Positions 1 through 7,074 of a stretch of 15,929 bases of DNA are shown piece by piece. Positions within the stretch are counted from its first letter, which is position 1; each line of letters opens with the position of its first letter. The translations under genes and the position numbers were made by a program. Source of the DNA: an uncultured Oscillospiraceae bacterium (GTDB taxonomy: Bacteria; Bacillota; Clostridia; Oscillospirales; Oscillospiraceae); NCBI GenBank assembly GCA_900757415.1, contig CAAENU010000140.1, positions 1-15,929 on the forward strand. Direction: 5' to 3'. The notes below the pieces were generated by a model, which was not told where the DNA came from, did not search any database, and was given only the letters and a program-made list of their open reading frames with translations.

Positions 1-389
1 AGGGCGCACCAGGCCTTGATGTACTCGTCCATGGCTTGCGGCACTGTCAGCTCCGTGGACCACTCCTGATTGTAGCCCTCGTCGTTGGCCAGAATGCAAG
101 GGCGGGGGACGCAGGCGGCCAGATCGGCGCCGTCCATCTTCTGGACGGTCTTGACCTCGAAGAACCGTGCGCCGGCCACATAGGCGGCGATGATGTTCTG
201 AGCCAGCTGGCTGTTGGGGCCGGCGGCGGGGCCGAAGGGAGTTTCGATGCGCTCACCGAAGATGGGCAGGCTCTTGCCGGAGGCACGATAGGCCTTGTGG
301 ATGCCGAAGATCTCGCCGCAGTCGGCGTATTCGGTGACCACCCAGTTCATAAGAGAGCGGAAGGGGATGGGATACATTTTTTCAGACAT
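1..389 (-). CDS. ygfK: YgfK-type putative selenate reductase / oxidoreductase subunit, N-terminal part (cut by window edge)
   Basis: Translating the minus strand from ATG 389 gives an open frame of about 129 codons that runs off the left edge, so only the N-terminus is visible. It begins MSEKMYPIPF and contains IFGI (about residue 28), PFGPAAGPNSQLAQNI (about 55-70), a F-E-V-K-T-V-Q stretch and EWSTELT. I recognise this pattern from E. coli YgfK, a large Fe-S flavoprotein of about 1030 residues implicated in selenate reduction and usually encoded with ssnA near purine or xanthine catabolism genes. The start is supported by GGAGG seven bases upstream. It lies 39 bp downstream of the ssnA stop with no terminator between, so it is probably co-transcribed from the ssnA promoter. 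Family assignment is from remembered similarity; the catalytic domains lie outside the window. Confidence 0.85.
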   Translation of the reverse strand, partial: MSEKMYPIPFRSLMNWVVTEYADCGEIFGIHKAYRASGKSLPIFGERIETPFGPAAGPNSQLAQNIIAAYVAGARFFEVKTVQKMDGADLAACVPRPCILANDEGYNQEWSTELTVPQAMDEYIKAWCA

Positions 390-428
390 GGGGATTCCTC
401 CTTATTGTGATATGGGGATGATGGGATA

Positions 429-1772
429 TCAATACGTTCTGTGGTTCAGGTCACCCCACAGCTTTTTGGCGGCTTCCAGAATGTGGGCGTTCTCTGCCTC
501 CTCGTCGATGCCCACCAGCACACGGTCCTGCATCAGCACCTTGCCGCCTGCGATGGTGGTCTGGCACTGGCGGCCGGTCATGCCGAAGATCATGTGGCCG
601 TCGATGTTCTCGTCGGAGAAGGGGGTGAAGGGCTTATAGTCCATGACGATGATGTCCGCCGCCGCACCGGCCTTCAGCACGCCCAGCGTGGCGGGGAAGT
701 ACTTCTCACCGATTTTGGCGTTGTTGCGGAACAGCATATCCGTCACCTCGCACCAGCCCACGTTGGGCAGGCAGTTCTGGCTGCGCTGAGAGCACAGCGC
801 CACCTTGATGGACTCCAGCATAGCGTTGGTATAGGCATCGGTACCCATGCCCAGCAGGATGCCCCGCTTATGCAGCTGGATCACCGGGCAGATGCCGATG
901 GCGTTGCCCATGTTGCTCTCCGGGTTATTCACCACCATGGTGCCGGTCTCCTTGATGATCTCCATCTCGGCGGTGTTCACATGGATGCAGTGGCCCAGAA
1001 TGGTCTTTTCGCCCAGAATGCCGTGATCCTGCAGACGCTGCACCGGGCGGCGGCCGTAGTTCTGGAGGCTGTCATACACGTCGTTCATGCCCTCGGACAC
1101 ATGGATGTGGTAGCCGGTGCGGCCATTGTTGGCCTCCACCATGCGGTCAAAGGTCTTGTCGGAAATGGTGAACAGGGCGTGCCCACCGAACATGGCCGCC
1201 AGCATGGGATCCTTGCGCTGCTCGCACTCGGTGATGAAGTCGGCATTCTCACGGATGGCCTGCAGGCACTTCTCCTCGCCGTCACGGTCGGACACCTCAT
1301 AGCACAGACAGGAGCGCAGACCTAAGCGCTTGCTCTCCTCAGCGATGGTATGCAGCGTGCCGGGGATCTCGCCATAGCTGGCGTGGTGATCGAAAATTGT
1401 GGTGACACCCTGCTTGATGGAGTCCATGTACAGCGCGGTGGCGCTGGCACGGGTACCGTCCATCATCAGGTGGCGGTCAATGGCCCACCATGTACCATCC
1501 AGCACCTCATAAAAGTTGGTGGGGTTATTGCCCACGATGCTCAGGCCGCGGGCCAGCGCAGAGTAAATGTGGGTATGGGCGTTGATCAGCGCCGGCATGA
1601 TGACGCCGCCCCTGGCGTCAATGATCTCGGCGGCGGGATATTTGGCACGCATCGCGGCCTCCTCGCCCACCTCCACGATATCGGCGCCCTCATAGGCCAC
1701 CGCGCCGTGCTCGTAATACCCCTTGCCATCCGCATCGCGGGTGATGAGCCGTCCGTTGGTTACCAGTGTCAT
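429..1772 (-). CDS. ssnA: Putative aminohydrolase SsnA (amidohydrolase superfamily)
   Basis: A 447-residue metal-dependent hydrolase of the chlorohydrolase/guanine-deaminase-like branch of the amidohydrolase superfamily; E. coli SsnA is about the same length (442). Visible metal-site motifs are H66-x-H68 (NAHTHIYS), a YHIHVSE segment with H222/H224 and E227, H261 (LGHCIH) and D312 (GMGTD), so all expected ligands are present. The start at 1772 is chosen over the longer open frame from 1913 because it has a GGAGGG site about ten bases upstream and begins MTLVTNGRL as the family does; the extra 47 codons are read through the leader RNA. The physiological substrate of SsnA is not established. 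Its partner here is ygfK, as in enterobacteria and many Clostridia where the pair sits with selenium-dependent molybdenum hydroxylases. It is expressed from the promoter at 1949-1977 through a structured leader. Confidence 0.9.
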   Translation of the reverse strand: MTLVTNGRLITRDADGKGYYEHGAVAYEGADIVEVGEEAAMRAKYPAAEIIDARGGVIMPALINAHTHIYSALARGLSIVGNNPTNFYEVLDGTWWAIDRHLMMDGTRASATALYMDSIKQGVTTIFDHHASYGEIPGTLHTIAEESKRLGLRSCLCYEVSDRDGEEKCLQAIRENADFITECEQRKDPMLAAMFGGHALFTISDKTFDRMVEANNGRTGYHIHVSEGMNDVYDSLQNYGRRPVQRLQDHGILGEKTILGHCIHVNTAEMEIIKETGTMVVNNPESNMGNAIGICPVIQLHKRGILLGMGTDAYTNAMLESIKVALCSQRSQNCLPNVGWCEVTDMLFRNNAKIGEKYFPATLGVLKAGAAADIIVMDYKPFTPFSDENIDGHMIFGMTGRQCQTTIAGGKVLMQDRVLVGIDEEAENAHILEAAKKLWGDLNHRTY

Positions 1773-1942
1773 AATCGTATTCCCTCCTGTAAAAAAGTTC
1801 CAATGGCCTATCACCGCCGCCAAATGCAAAAAATGTTCCAAACTCCGATATGCGGAGTCTGAAACACTCAAGCCATTGCGCCGAGTGATAGTTGCAGCCC
1901 GTGCGCGAAGCACTTCCTTACAGCTACCAATCTTGGATTGTT
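1773..1942 (-). ncRNA. Structured 5' leader of ssnA with attenuator, candidate orphan riboswitch
   Basis: Between the predicted start of transcription (about 1942) and the ssnA ATG lie 170 nt that fold extensively. Reading the minus strand: a helix with one bulge, TTGgTAGC with GCTGCAA, is capped by GTGC-TTCGC-GCAC with an asymmetric purine-rich internal loop. Next is CACTCGG/TTGAGTG (7 bp with G-U pairs). Then comes the full terminator at 1828-1869, followed by the Shine-Dalgarno region. The CACTC/GAGTG helix uses the 5' foot of the terminator, so the two are mutually exclusive, the usual layout of a transcriptional attenuator. I do not recognise the conserved cores of TPP, purine, SAM, glycine, THF, ZTP, preQ1, ykkC or cobalamin riboswitches. 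The ligand or protein is unknown; purine intermediates or molybdenum cofactor are only context guesses. Confidence 0.5.
1828..1869 (-). terminator. Intrinsic terminator inside the ssnA leader
   Basis: On the minus strand a 17-bp stem without mismatches (four G-U pairs) runs from 1869-1853 to 1847-1831. It has a five-base loop CATAT and is followed by six U residues (1833-1828, the first of which pair into the stem base). It lies upstream of the coding start, so it can only act as a premature terminator. Confidence 0.7.
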
Positions 1943-1948
1943 GGTTTT

Positions 1949-1977
1949 ATTTTACCCGAAAACGGCGTCAGATGCAA
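1949..1977 (-). promoter_or_regulatory. SigA-type promoter of ssnA-ygfK
   Basis: On the minus strand TTGCAT (1977-1972), a 17-bp spacer and TAAAAT (1954-1949). The expected transcription start is near 1942, at the 5' edge of the structured leader. Confidence 0.7.
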
Positions 1978-2043
1978 GTCCCAATTGTAACCTTTGCATG
2001 AAAATCGGTGAATTTTTTCATGGCAGACCTTGCAAATAGTATC

Positions 2044-2072
2044 TTGACATACATCTCCTTGTGTGCTATATT
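2044..2072 (+). promoter_or_regulatory. SigA-type promoter of the SGNH hydrolase gene
   Basis: TTGACA (2044-2049), a 17-bp spacer and TATATT (2067-2072), with a TGTG element just upstream of the -10. It is divergent from the ssnA promoter, with about 66 bp between the two -35 boxes. A GGAGG site follows before ATG 2102. Confidence 0.8.
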
Positions 2073-2101
2073 AGATTAAAAGGATAAGGAGGTTTCGTGT
2101 C

Positions 2102-2782
2102 ATGCGCAATGTCTATATTTACGGAGATTCCCTGCTGAAGGCTACGGTGCCGGATGAGGAGCTGAAGTACCATTTTCATCTGCCGGAAATCATGGCGCGC
2201 TATCCCTCCGACCGGGTAACGGTGACCAACCGGGCCAAGATGGGCGCCACAGTGTCCAAGGGACTGTCACTGGTGGAGCACGACGCCCAGCGGGGATTGA
2301 CGGCGGACTACGCGCTGATCTGCTACGGCGGCAACGACAGCGACTATGACTGGGCAGCCATTGCCGCCGACCCGGAGGGCAACCATCAACCCCACACCAA
2401 AATAGGTGCGTTTCGCCAGACGCTGAACGATATGCTGGAGCTGTTGTACCGACAGGGCGTACAGCCGGTGCTGATGAGCCTGCCGCCCATTGATCCGCGG
2501 CGCTATCTGCGCTTCATTTGCCGCAACGGACTGGATCGAAACGCCATTATGCGCTGGCTGGGAGACGAGGATATGATCTACCGGCATCAGGAGCTGTACA
2601 GCGACATGGTAACGGAGGTGGCCTACGCCGGCAATATACCGCTGATCCATGTGCGCCAGGAATTTCTGGCCGACCACCACATGAACCAGCTGCTGTCCGC
2701 CGACGGCATCCACCTGACGATGGACGGCTACGGCAAGCTGTTTGACACGCTGGCCGGATGGCTGCGGGAAAAATTAGATTGA
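2102..2782 (+). CDS. SGNH/GDSL-family hydrolase (esterase/lipase-like)
   Basis: A 226-residue protein with all four blocks of the SGNH hydrolase fold: G8-D9-S10 (nucleophile Ser10), G48 in AKMGATV, N78 in YGGND, and D201-G-I-H204 as the catalytic Asp-x-x-His. Such enzymes cleave esters, often O-acetyl groups on carbohydrates or lysophospholipid esters; the substrate cannot be read from the sequence. There is no signal peptide, so it is probably cytoplasmic. The start has GGAGG about ten bases upstream and a near-consensus promoter. It is the only plus-strand gene here, is transcribed as a single gene, and ends three bases before the A-run of the terminator at 2785-2826. Confidence 0.85.
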   Translation: MRNVYIYGDSLLKATVPDEELKYHFHLPEIMARYPSDRVTVTNRAKMGATVSKGLSLVEHDAQRGLTADYALICYGGNDSDYDWAAIAADPEGNHQPHTKIGAFRQTLNDMLELLYRQGVQPVLMSLPPIDPRRYLRFICRNGLDRNAIMRWLGDEDMIYRHQELYSDMVTEVAYAGNIPLIHVRQEFLADHHMNQLLSADGIHLTMDGYGKLFDTLAGWLREKLD

Positions 2783-2784
2783 AA

Positions 2785-2826
2785 AAAACAGGGATCCCCG
2801 CCGGGAAGAGCGGGGATCCCTGTTTT
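2785..2826. terminator. Bidirectional terminator between SGNH hydrolase and thiT
   Basis: A perfect 17-bp inverted repeat (AAAACAGGGATCCCCGC and its complement) around an 8-base loop. A-runs on one side and T-runs on the other serve both the plus-strand hydrolase gene and the convergent minus-strand thiT. Confidence 0.9.
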
Positions 2827-2852
2827 GCCCGTCCATGGAGAAAGACGGTGCA

Positions 2853-2870
2853 GCCGGTACCGATACCGGC
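2853..2870. repeat. Short palindrome downstream of thiT
   Basis: GCCGGTA / TACCGGC (7 bp) around a 4-base loop in the gap between the hydrolase terminator and the thiT stop. A second small hairpin lies close to the thiT stop. No T-run follows, so it is not a canonical terminator; it may only protect the thiT mRNA end. Confidence 0.3.
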
Positions 2871-2913
2871 GCAGAGAGGTTCGAGACGTCAAACGCAGCA
2901 ACTGCGTATTTTG

Positions 2914-3474
2914 TTACTTGGCAGCCGCCAGGTCGGTGCCCATGAAGTACTTCTTCAGAGGCTTATACAGCACGGCAAAGATCACCAGGCAGATGACCAT
3001 ATCCAGCGCCATATAGCTGCCGTTGTAGGCGGCGGAATACAGATAGGGGTTCAGCCACTCAATGTTGAACAGCTGGGTCGGCTCATAGATGCGGTAGATG
3101 GTGACGCCGCTGATAAAGTGAACGATAAAGCGCAGCACGCAGCCTACCACGGTGCCGGTGAAGATGCCGCCCTTCTTATGGGCAAAGAGGCCGGCGAAGC
3201 CCAGCACGCCATAGGCCAGAATGTAATCCAGCAGCATGCTGGTCCAACCCCAGGCATACGCGCCGTCAAAGATCAGCTGCAGCAGGCCGTAGGCAAAGGA
3301 GGCCAGCAGCCCCTCTTTCCAACCCCAGCGCACACAGTAAAACAGCAGGGGCAGCATACCGATGCCGACACTGCCGCCCTGAGGCAGCTCGAACAGCTTG
3401 ATAAAGCTGAGGGCAGTGCCCGCCGCCACCATGATCGCACCCTCGCACAGGGCGCGAAGCTTCATGTGATTCAT
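2914..3474 (-). CDS. thiT: Energy-coupled thiamine transporter S-component ThiT
   Basis: A 186-residue hydrophobic protein with about six membrane segments, the length and pattern of ECF S-components. It captures thiamine at the membrane and works with the shared EcfA/A'/T module, which is not in this window. ThiT-like features are the AxxxA-type first helix (GAIMVAAGTALSF), the RWGWKEGLLAS region, a conserved VHFISG histidine (H119) and AAYNGSYM (Y150, N151) near the C-terminus, where family members bind thiamine. The start at 3474 is chosen because GGAGGA lies about nine bases upstream; M4 would be too far away. The TPP riboswitch and its terminator immediately upstream support the assignment independently. 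Transcribed alone. Confidence 0.93.
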   Translation of the reverse strand: MNHMKLRALCEGAIMVAAGTALSFIKLFELPQGGSVGIGMLPLLFYCVRWGWKEGLLASFAYGLLQLIFDGAYAWGWTSMLLDYILAYGVLGFAGLFAHKKGGIFTGTVVGCVLRFIVHFISGVTIYRIYEPTQLFNIEWLNPYLYSAAYNGSYMALDMVICLVIFAVLYKPLKKYFMGTDLAAAK

Positions 3475-3542
3475 AATTCCGTTCCTCCTAAAAAAAACAT
3501 AGTCTGACCGCTGCGATCTCTTTCAGGAGAACATACGCGCCC

Positions 3543-3578
3543 AAAAGAAACACCGCATTGCGGCGATGCAATGCGGTG
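3543..3578 (-). terminator. Expression-platform terminator of the TPP riboswitch
   Basis: On the minus strand CACCGCATTG / CAATGCGGTG (10 bp, loop of 8) is followed by TTTCTTTT. It lies about 20 nt after the aptamer and ahead of the thiT ribosome binding site, consistent with control by premature termination when TPP is bound. Confidence 0.8.
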
Positions 3579-3597
3579 AAAGTTTCGTTCGCTATGA

Positions 3598-3697
3598 CCA
3601 CATTCCTACGCCGGCATTATCCGGATCAGGTTCGAGGGATCACAGCAGCGATATGCTGTATCTCAGCCGGCTTGCGCCAGCGCCCCTTATATTGTGG
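3598..3697 (-). ncRNA. TPP riboswitch (THI-box) of thiT
   Basis: The minus strand carries the hallmarks of the thiamine pyrophosphate aptamer: a purine-rich GGGGCGC start, CTGAGA (3666-3661), AACCTGATCCGG and ATAATGCCGGCGTAGGAA. CCACA/TGTGG at the two ends can close P1. It lies about 120 nt upstream of thiT, the expected target, and is followed by a terminator hairpin, so thiamine sufficiency should switch thiT off. Confidence 0.95.
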
Positions 3698-3701
3698 ATT
3701 C

Positions 3702-3730
3702 ATCATAGCACACAAGTAGGTTTTTGTCAA
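3702..3730 (-). promoter_or_regulatory. SigA-type promoter of the TPP riboswitch-thiT transcript
   Basis: On the minus strand TTGACA (3730-3725), a 17-bp spacer and TATGAT (3707-3702), preceded by TGTG. Transcription would start just before the riboswitch P1. Confidence 0.85.
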
Positions 3731-3782
3731 GCAAAACCGGCGAAACCGGAGGGTTTGACGCGTTTTTTGCGGGGACTGCCCG

Positions 3783-5336
3783 TTACATCCACATGGCAAA
3801 CAACCGCAGCAGCGTGCCCAGCGCCTTACGGTACCGCGGGCGGCTCTTCCACCGCTCCATGGTGACGCGTTGGCCGTGGGCCATGATGCGGGCCATATCC
3901 GCCGACAGCGAATGGGACACCGGCGTGCCGTACAGCAGCACGCCGCACTCGAAATGGAGCTGGAAGCTGCGGTAGTCCATATTGACGGAGCCGACAAAGG
4001 CGGCCTTGCCGTCCGCCAGCACGGTCTTTCCATGAAGAAGGCCGGGGGTGAACGTATAGATCTCCACGCCGTGGCGCATCAGCTCGCCCCAATAGCTCTC
4101 GGCCACCAGATAGGCAAACTTATGGTCGGGGATGCCGGGCATCAGCAGACGGGTACGCACACCGCTGTCCGCCGCCAGACACAGCGCACGCATCATAGGC
4201 TCGTCGATGGCCAGATAGGGCGTGGTGATGGTCAGCGTTTTGCGGGCGCCGCCGATGAGCTGCAAAAAGGCATCCTCGGCGTTATTGACGGGGTTATTGT
4301 CCGGGCCGTCCACAAAGGGTTGGACAAAGCCCTCCCCTTCCGCGTCAAAGCGGGGACGGTAGTAATCACAGGGGTGATCCAGCGTGCCGCCCATACGCTC
4401 CCACAGGTAGATAAACTCCCGGGTCAGCGTCCATGCCCCCTGACCGGTCAGGCGCACGCCGCAGTCCTTCCAGTAGCCAAAGCGCTCCATCCAGTTGCCA
4501 TACTCGTCCGCCAGATTGGCGCCGCCGGTATAGGCGATCTCGCCGTCGATGCAGGCGATCTTGCGATGGTCGCGGTAGTTGAAGTAGAGCCGGTTCACGT
4601 ACTGATGCACCGGGTTGAAGATCATGACCTCCACGCCGATCTCGTCCAGCGCGTCCAGCTCCTCATTGTCGAAGCGCATCATGCTGCCGAAATCGTCAAA
4701 CAGGAAGCGGATCTCCACACCCTCCGCCCGCTTGCGGCGGAAGATCTCCAGCATGCGGTCAAACAACTGGCCGCGGGCCACAATGTAATATTCCAGAAAG
4801 ATGAAGCGCTGCGCCTTCTCCATATGGGCCAAGAGATCGTTGAGATAGGTCTCGCCGGTATCCAGATACACGGCGTCGGTGCCGCTGTACAGCGGGAAGC
4901 CCTGACGGGTCATATAGGACGCCAGACGGCTCCACTCCGGAAGCTGCTGCTCCATCGCCGCCTGCGCGGCGGTGCAGCGGGTGATCTGAGCCGCGCTCTC
5001 CGGCGGCTTCGGCCGCTTTTGCAGCGTCAGGCGTTTGGCGCTGCTCTCGCCGTTCCAGAGCCAGTAGAGGATCAGGCCCGCCACCGGAACCGCCAGCACC
5101 AGCAGGATCCAGCCGATCTTATAGCTGGTGCTGCCGGGGCGGGTATAGACCCGCACGGCCACAAACAGGCCAATGACCTCCATCAGCAGATAGCCAAGCG
5201 CCATACGCTGCTGCAGCAGCAGCGAAAGACCCACCACCAGCGCGATCTGCACCACCAGCAGCAAAGCCACCAGCGCAAGCCGCAGGCCCGCGCTGATGCG
5301 CCGCTCCGTTTTTTGTTGAATGCGGTATTTTTTCAT
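3783..5336 (-). CDS. cls: Cardiolipin synthase (phospholipase D family)
   Basis: A 517-residue membrane enzyme that condenses two phosphatidylglycerol molecules to cardiolipin. Three N-terminal membrane segments (about 18-41, 46-64 and 72-94, the last two forming the PLDc_N part) precede two phospholipase D catalytic domains. Both HKD motifs are intact: H257-x-K259-x4-D264 (HRKIACID) followed by GGANLADEY, and H435-x-K437-x4-D442 (HGKTVLAD) followed by GSVNMDYRSF. Length and layout are typical of Firmicute Cls. AAAGGAG lies six bases upstream of ATG 5336. No clear promoter is visible directly upstream; it may be read from pncB through the palindromic element or from a weak promoter there. Only a weak CCGG hairpin follows the stop before the thiT promoter. 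Confidence 0.92.
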   Translation of the reverse strand: MKKYRIQQKTERRISAGLRLALVALLLVVQIALVVGLSLLLQQRMALGYLLMEVIGLFVAVRVYTRPGSTSYKIGWILLVLAVPVAGLILYWLWNGESSAKRLTLQKRPKPPESAAQITRCTAAQAAMEQQLPEWSRLASYMTRQGFPLYSGTDAVYLDTGETYLNDLLAHMEKAQRFIFLEYYIVARGQLFDRMLEIFRRKRAEGVEIRFLFDDFGSMMRFDNEELDALDEIGVEVMIFNPVHQYVNRLYFNYRDHRKIACIDGEIAYTGGANLADEYGNWMERFGYWKDCGVRLTGQGAWTLTREFIYLWERMGGTLDHPCDYYRPRFDAEGEGFVQPFVDGPDNNPVNNAEDAFLQLIGGARKTLTITTPYLAIDEPMMRALCLAADSGVRTRLLMPGIPDHKFAYLVAESYWGELMRHGVEIYTFTPGLLHGKTVLADGKAAFVGSVNMDYRSFQLHFECGVLLYGTPVSHSLSADMARIMAHGQRVTMERWKSRPRYRKALGTLLRLFAMWM

Positions 5337-5359
5337 ACGGCTCCTTTCAGGGGGAGTGA

Positions 5360-5538
5360 TCCGAGCGCTGCCTGTGGCAGATAAAGCGAGGTGAGCGAGT
5401 GGCCGTGGTCAAAATTTCGGCGGCTTAAATGCCGCAACGAAATTTTGGGTACCACAACAGGGCCAGGCAGACTACGGACCGGTTGACGATAAAATTCCGT
5501 AGGGGCCGATGCCCGCATCGGCCCGCACAATATGCGGG
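5360..5538. repeat. Nested palindromic (MITE/REP-like) intergenic element
   Basis: The 229-bp gap between cls and pncB is dominated by inverted repeats. TCCG-N4-CTGCCTG (5360-5374) mirrors CAGGCAG-N4-CGGA (5464-5478). Inside, TGGCC, GTGGT and AAAATTTCGGCGGC pair with GCCGC-AA-CGAAATTTT, ACCAC and GGCCA around the loop TTAAAT (5425-5430). Outside follow CTACGGA/TCCGTAG (5472-5502), GGGCCGATG/CATCGGCCC (5503-5524, perfect) and CCCGCA/TGCGGG (5522-5538). Near-terminal inverted repeats with no open frame suggest a small non-autonomous mobile element or a REP-type repeat. Copy number cannot be judged from one window. No other feature is seen in this gap. Confidence 0.55.
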
Positions 5539-5565
5539 AGTGTGACGGTTTACCGATGGCCTTGC

Positions 5566-7017
5566 TCAGTTCCGGTTTTTCCGCAGCAGCTCCTGCTGAA
5601 TATCCCACAGCTTCTGGCTCAGGTCCACATAATAGGTCTGAGGATTGTCAAAGCGCTTGAACTCATCCCACAGGGTATCCAGCTGCTGCCGGCAGTAGTC
5701 CCGGATCTCCGGCAGGGAGGGCGCGCGGTAGACGCATTTTCCGTTCAGGAACACGGGTACCAGCAGCTCGCGGGCCTCGAAATTGCAGACATTCTTGGTT
5801 TTCCATGTGGCATAGGGGTCAAAGAGCATCAAAGGCTCGTTTTCATCCAGCTTTTCATCATAAACCGTCATATAATCGGCGATGGCCTTGCCGTTATCCC
5901 GGTTATAAAGGCGATAGACCTTTTTGAAATGGGGAATGGTGATCTTTTCCACATTTTCACTGCATTTGATCTTGGGAACGATCTCGCCCTTTTCGTTTTC
6001 CACGGCAGTCAGCTTATACACGCCGCCGAACACCGGCTCGCTCTTGGCGGTGATCATCCGCTCGCCCACGCCGAACATATCGATCTCCGCCCCCTGCAGC
6101 AGCAGGTTCTGGATCAGGTGCTCGTCCAGCGAATTGGACACGCTGATCTGGCACTCCGGCCAACCGGCCTCATCCAGCATCTTGCGGGCCTTCTGCGTCA
6201 GGTAGGCCATATCGCCGCTGTCCAGACGGATACCGCATTTGGTAATGCCCTGAGGACGCAGCACCTCGTTGAAGGCGCGGATGGCATTGGGCACGCCGGA
6301 TTTGAGGGTATTATAGGTATCCACCAGCAGTGTGGCATTGGTGGGATAGATCTCGCAATAGGTCTTGAAAGCCTCATACTCGGTGTCAAACATCTGTACC
6401 CACGCGTGGGCCATGGTACCGCCGGCAGGCACGCCGTACAGCTGGTCGGAGATGGTACAGGCCGTGCCGGCACAGCCGCCGATATAGGCGGCGCGGGCAC
6501 CCACGATGGCCGCGTCCGCCCCCTGCGCCCGGCGGGAGCCGAACTCCAGCACCGTGCGGCCCTTGGCGGCGCGGTTGATGCGGTTGGCCTTGGTGGCGAT
6601 CAGGCTCTGGTGGTTAATGGTCAGCAGCGTGAAGGTCTCGATCAGCTGGGCCTCGATGGACGGGGCACGCACGATGACCAGCGGCTCGCGGGGAAACACA
6701 GGCGTTCCCTCGGGAACGGCGTAGATATCGCCGGTGAAACGGAAGTTTTTCAGATAATCCAGAAACTCCTCGCAGAACAGGCTGCGGCCGCGGAGATAGG
6801 CAATGTCCTCCTCCGTGAAATGCAGGTTTTCGATATAGTCGATCAGCTGCTCCAGACCGGCGGCGATGGCAAAGCCGCCCTGATCGGGCACCTTGCGGAA
6901 GAACACATCAAAATAGGTAATGCGGTCCTTGTATCCGTTGCGGAAGTATCCGTTGCCCATGGTCAGCTCATAAAAGTCGCACAGCATGGTCATGTTCAGC
7001 TTTTCAGCAGTATTCAT
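5566..7017 (-). CDS. pncB: Nicotinate phosphoribosyltransferase
   Basis: A 483-residue enzyme of NAD salvage that joins nicotinate to PRPP, giving nicotinate mononucleotide, with ATP use. Family features: the N-terminal TMLCDFYELTMGNGYF block, E-F-G-S-R-R-A-Q-G with R162-R163, A-G-G-T-M-A-H-A-W containing the presumed phosphorylated histidine H204, RLDSGDMAYL (D266-S-G-D269) and FGVGERMITAKSEPVFGGVYKL for phosphate binding. The length fits the Gram-positive type. The start at 7017 has GAGG about ten bases upstream; M9 is a less likely alternative. The promoter at 7075-7102 precedes it and inverted and direct repeats lie just upstream. Downstream there is no canonical terminator, only the palindromic element before cls. 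Confidence 0.95.
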   Translation of the reverse strand: MNTAEKLNMTMLCDFYELTMGNGYFRNGYKDRITYFDVFFRKVPDQGGFAIAAGLEQLIDYIENLHFTEEDIAYLRGRSLFCEEFLDYLKNFRFTGDIYAVPEGTPVFPREPLVIVRAPSIEAQLIETFTLLTINHQSLIATKANRINRAAKGRTVLEFGSRRAQGADAAIVGARAAYIGGCAGTACTISDQLYGVPAGGTMAHAWVQMFDTEYEAFKTYCEIYPTNATLLVDTYNTLKSGVPNAIRAFNEVLRPQGITKCGIRLDSGDMAYLTQKARKMLDEAGWPECQISVSNSLDEHLIQNLLLQGAEIDMFGVGERMITAKSEPVFGGVYKLTAVENEKGEIVPKIKCSENVEKITIPHFKKVYRLYNRDNGKAIADYMTVYDEKLDENEPLMLFDPYATWKTKNVCNFEARELLVPVFLNGKCVYRAPSLPEIRDYCRQQLDTLWDEFKRFDNPQTYYVDLSQKLWDIQQELLRKNRN

Positions 7018-7074
7018 TTCCCGTTTAACCTCAAATTCTCAATAATACCCGCAGGGGGGGCAGTGCATCATATT

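Noticed and set aside
1773..1913. N-terminal extension of SsnA by 47 residues
   Set aside because: It would be read through the terminator hairpin of the leader, has no similarity to the family start and no ribosome binding site; ATG 1772 has a good one.
3870..5384. A 504-codon plus-strand frame opposite cls
   Set aside because: Shadow composition; the minus strand shows two intact HKD motifs.
5333..5608. A 91-codon minus-strand frame spanning the cls-pncB gap
   Set aside because: It overlaps the pncB end and the palindromic element and has no recognisable features or ribosome binding site.
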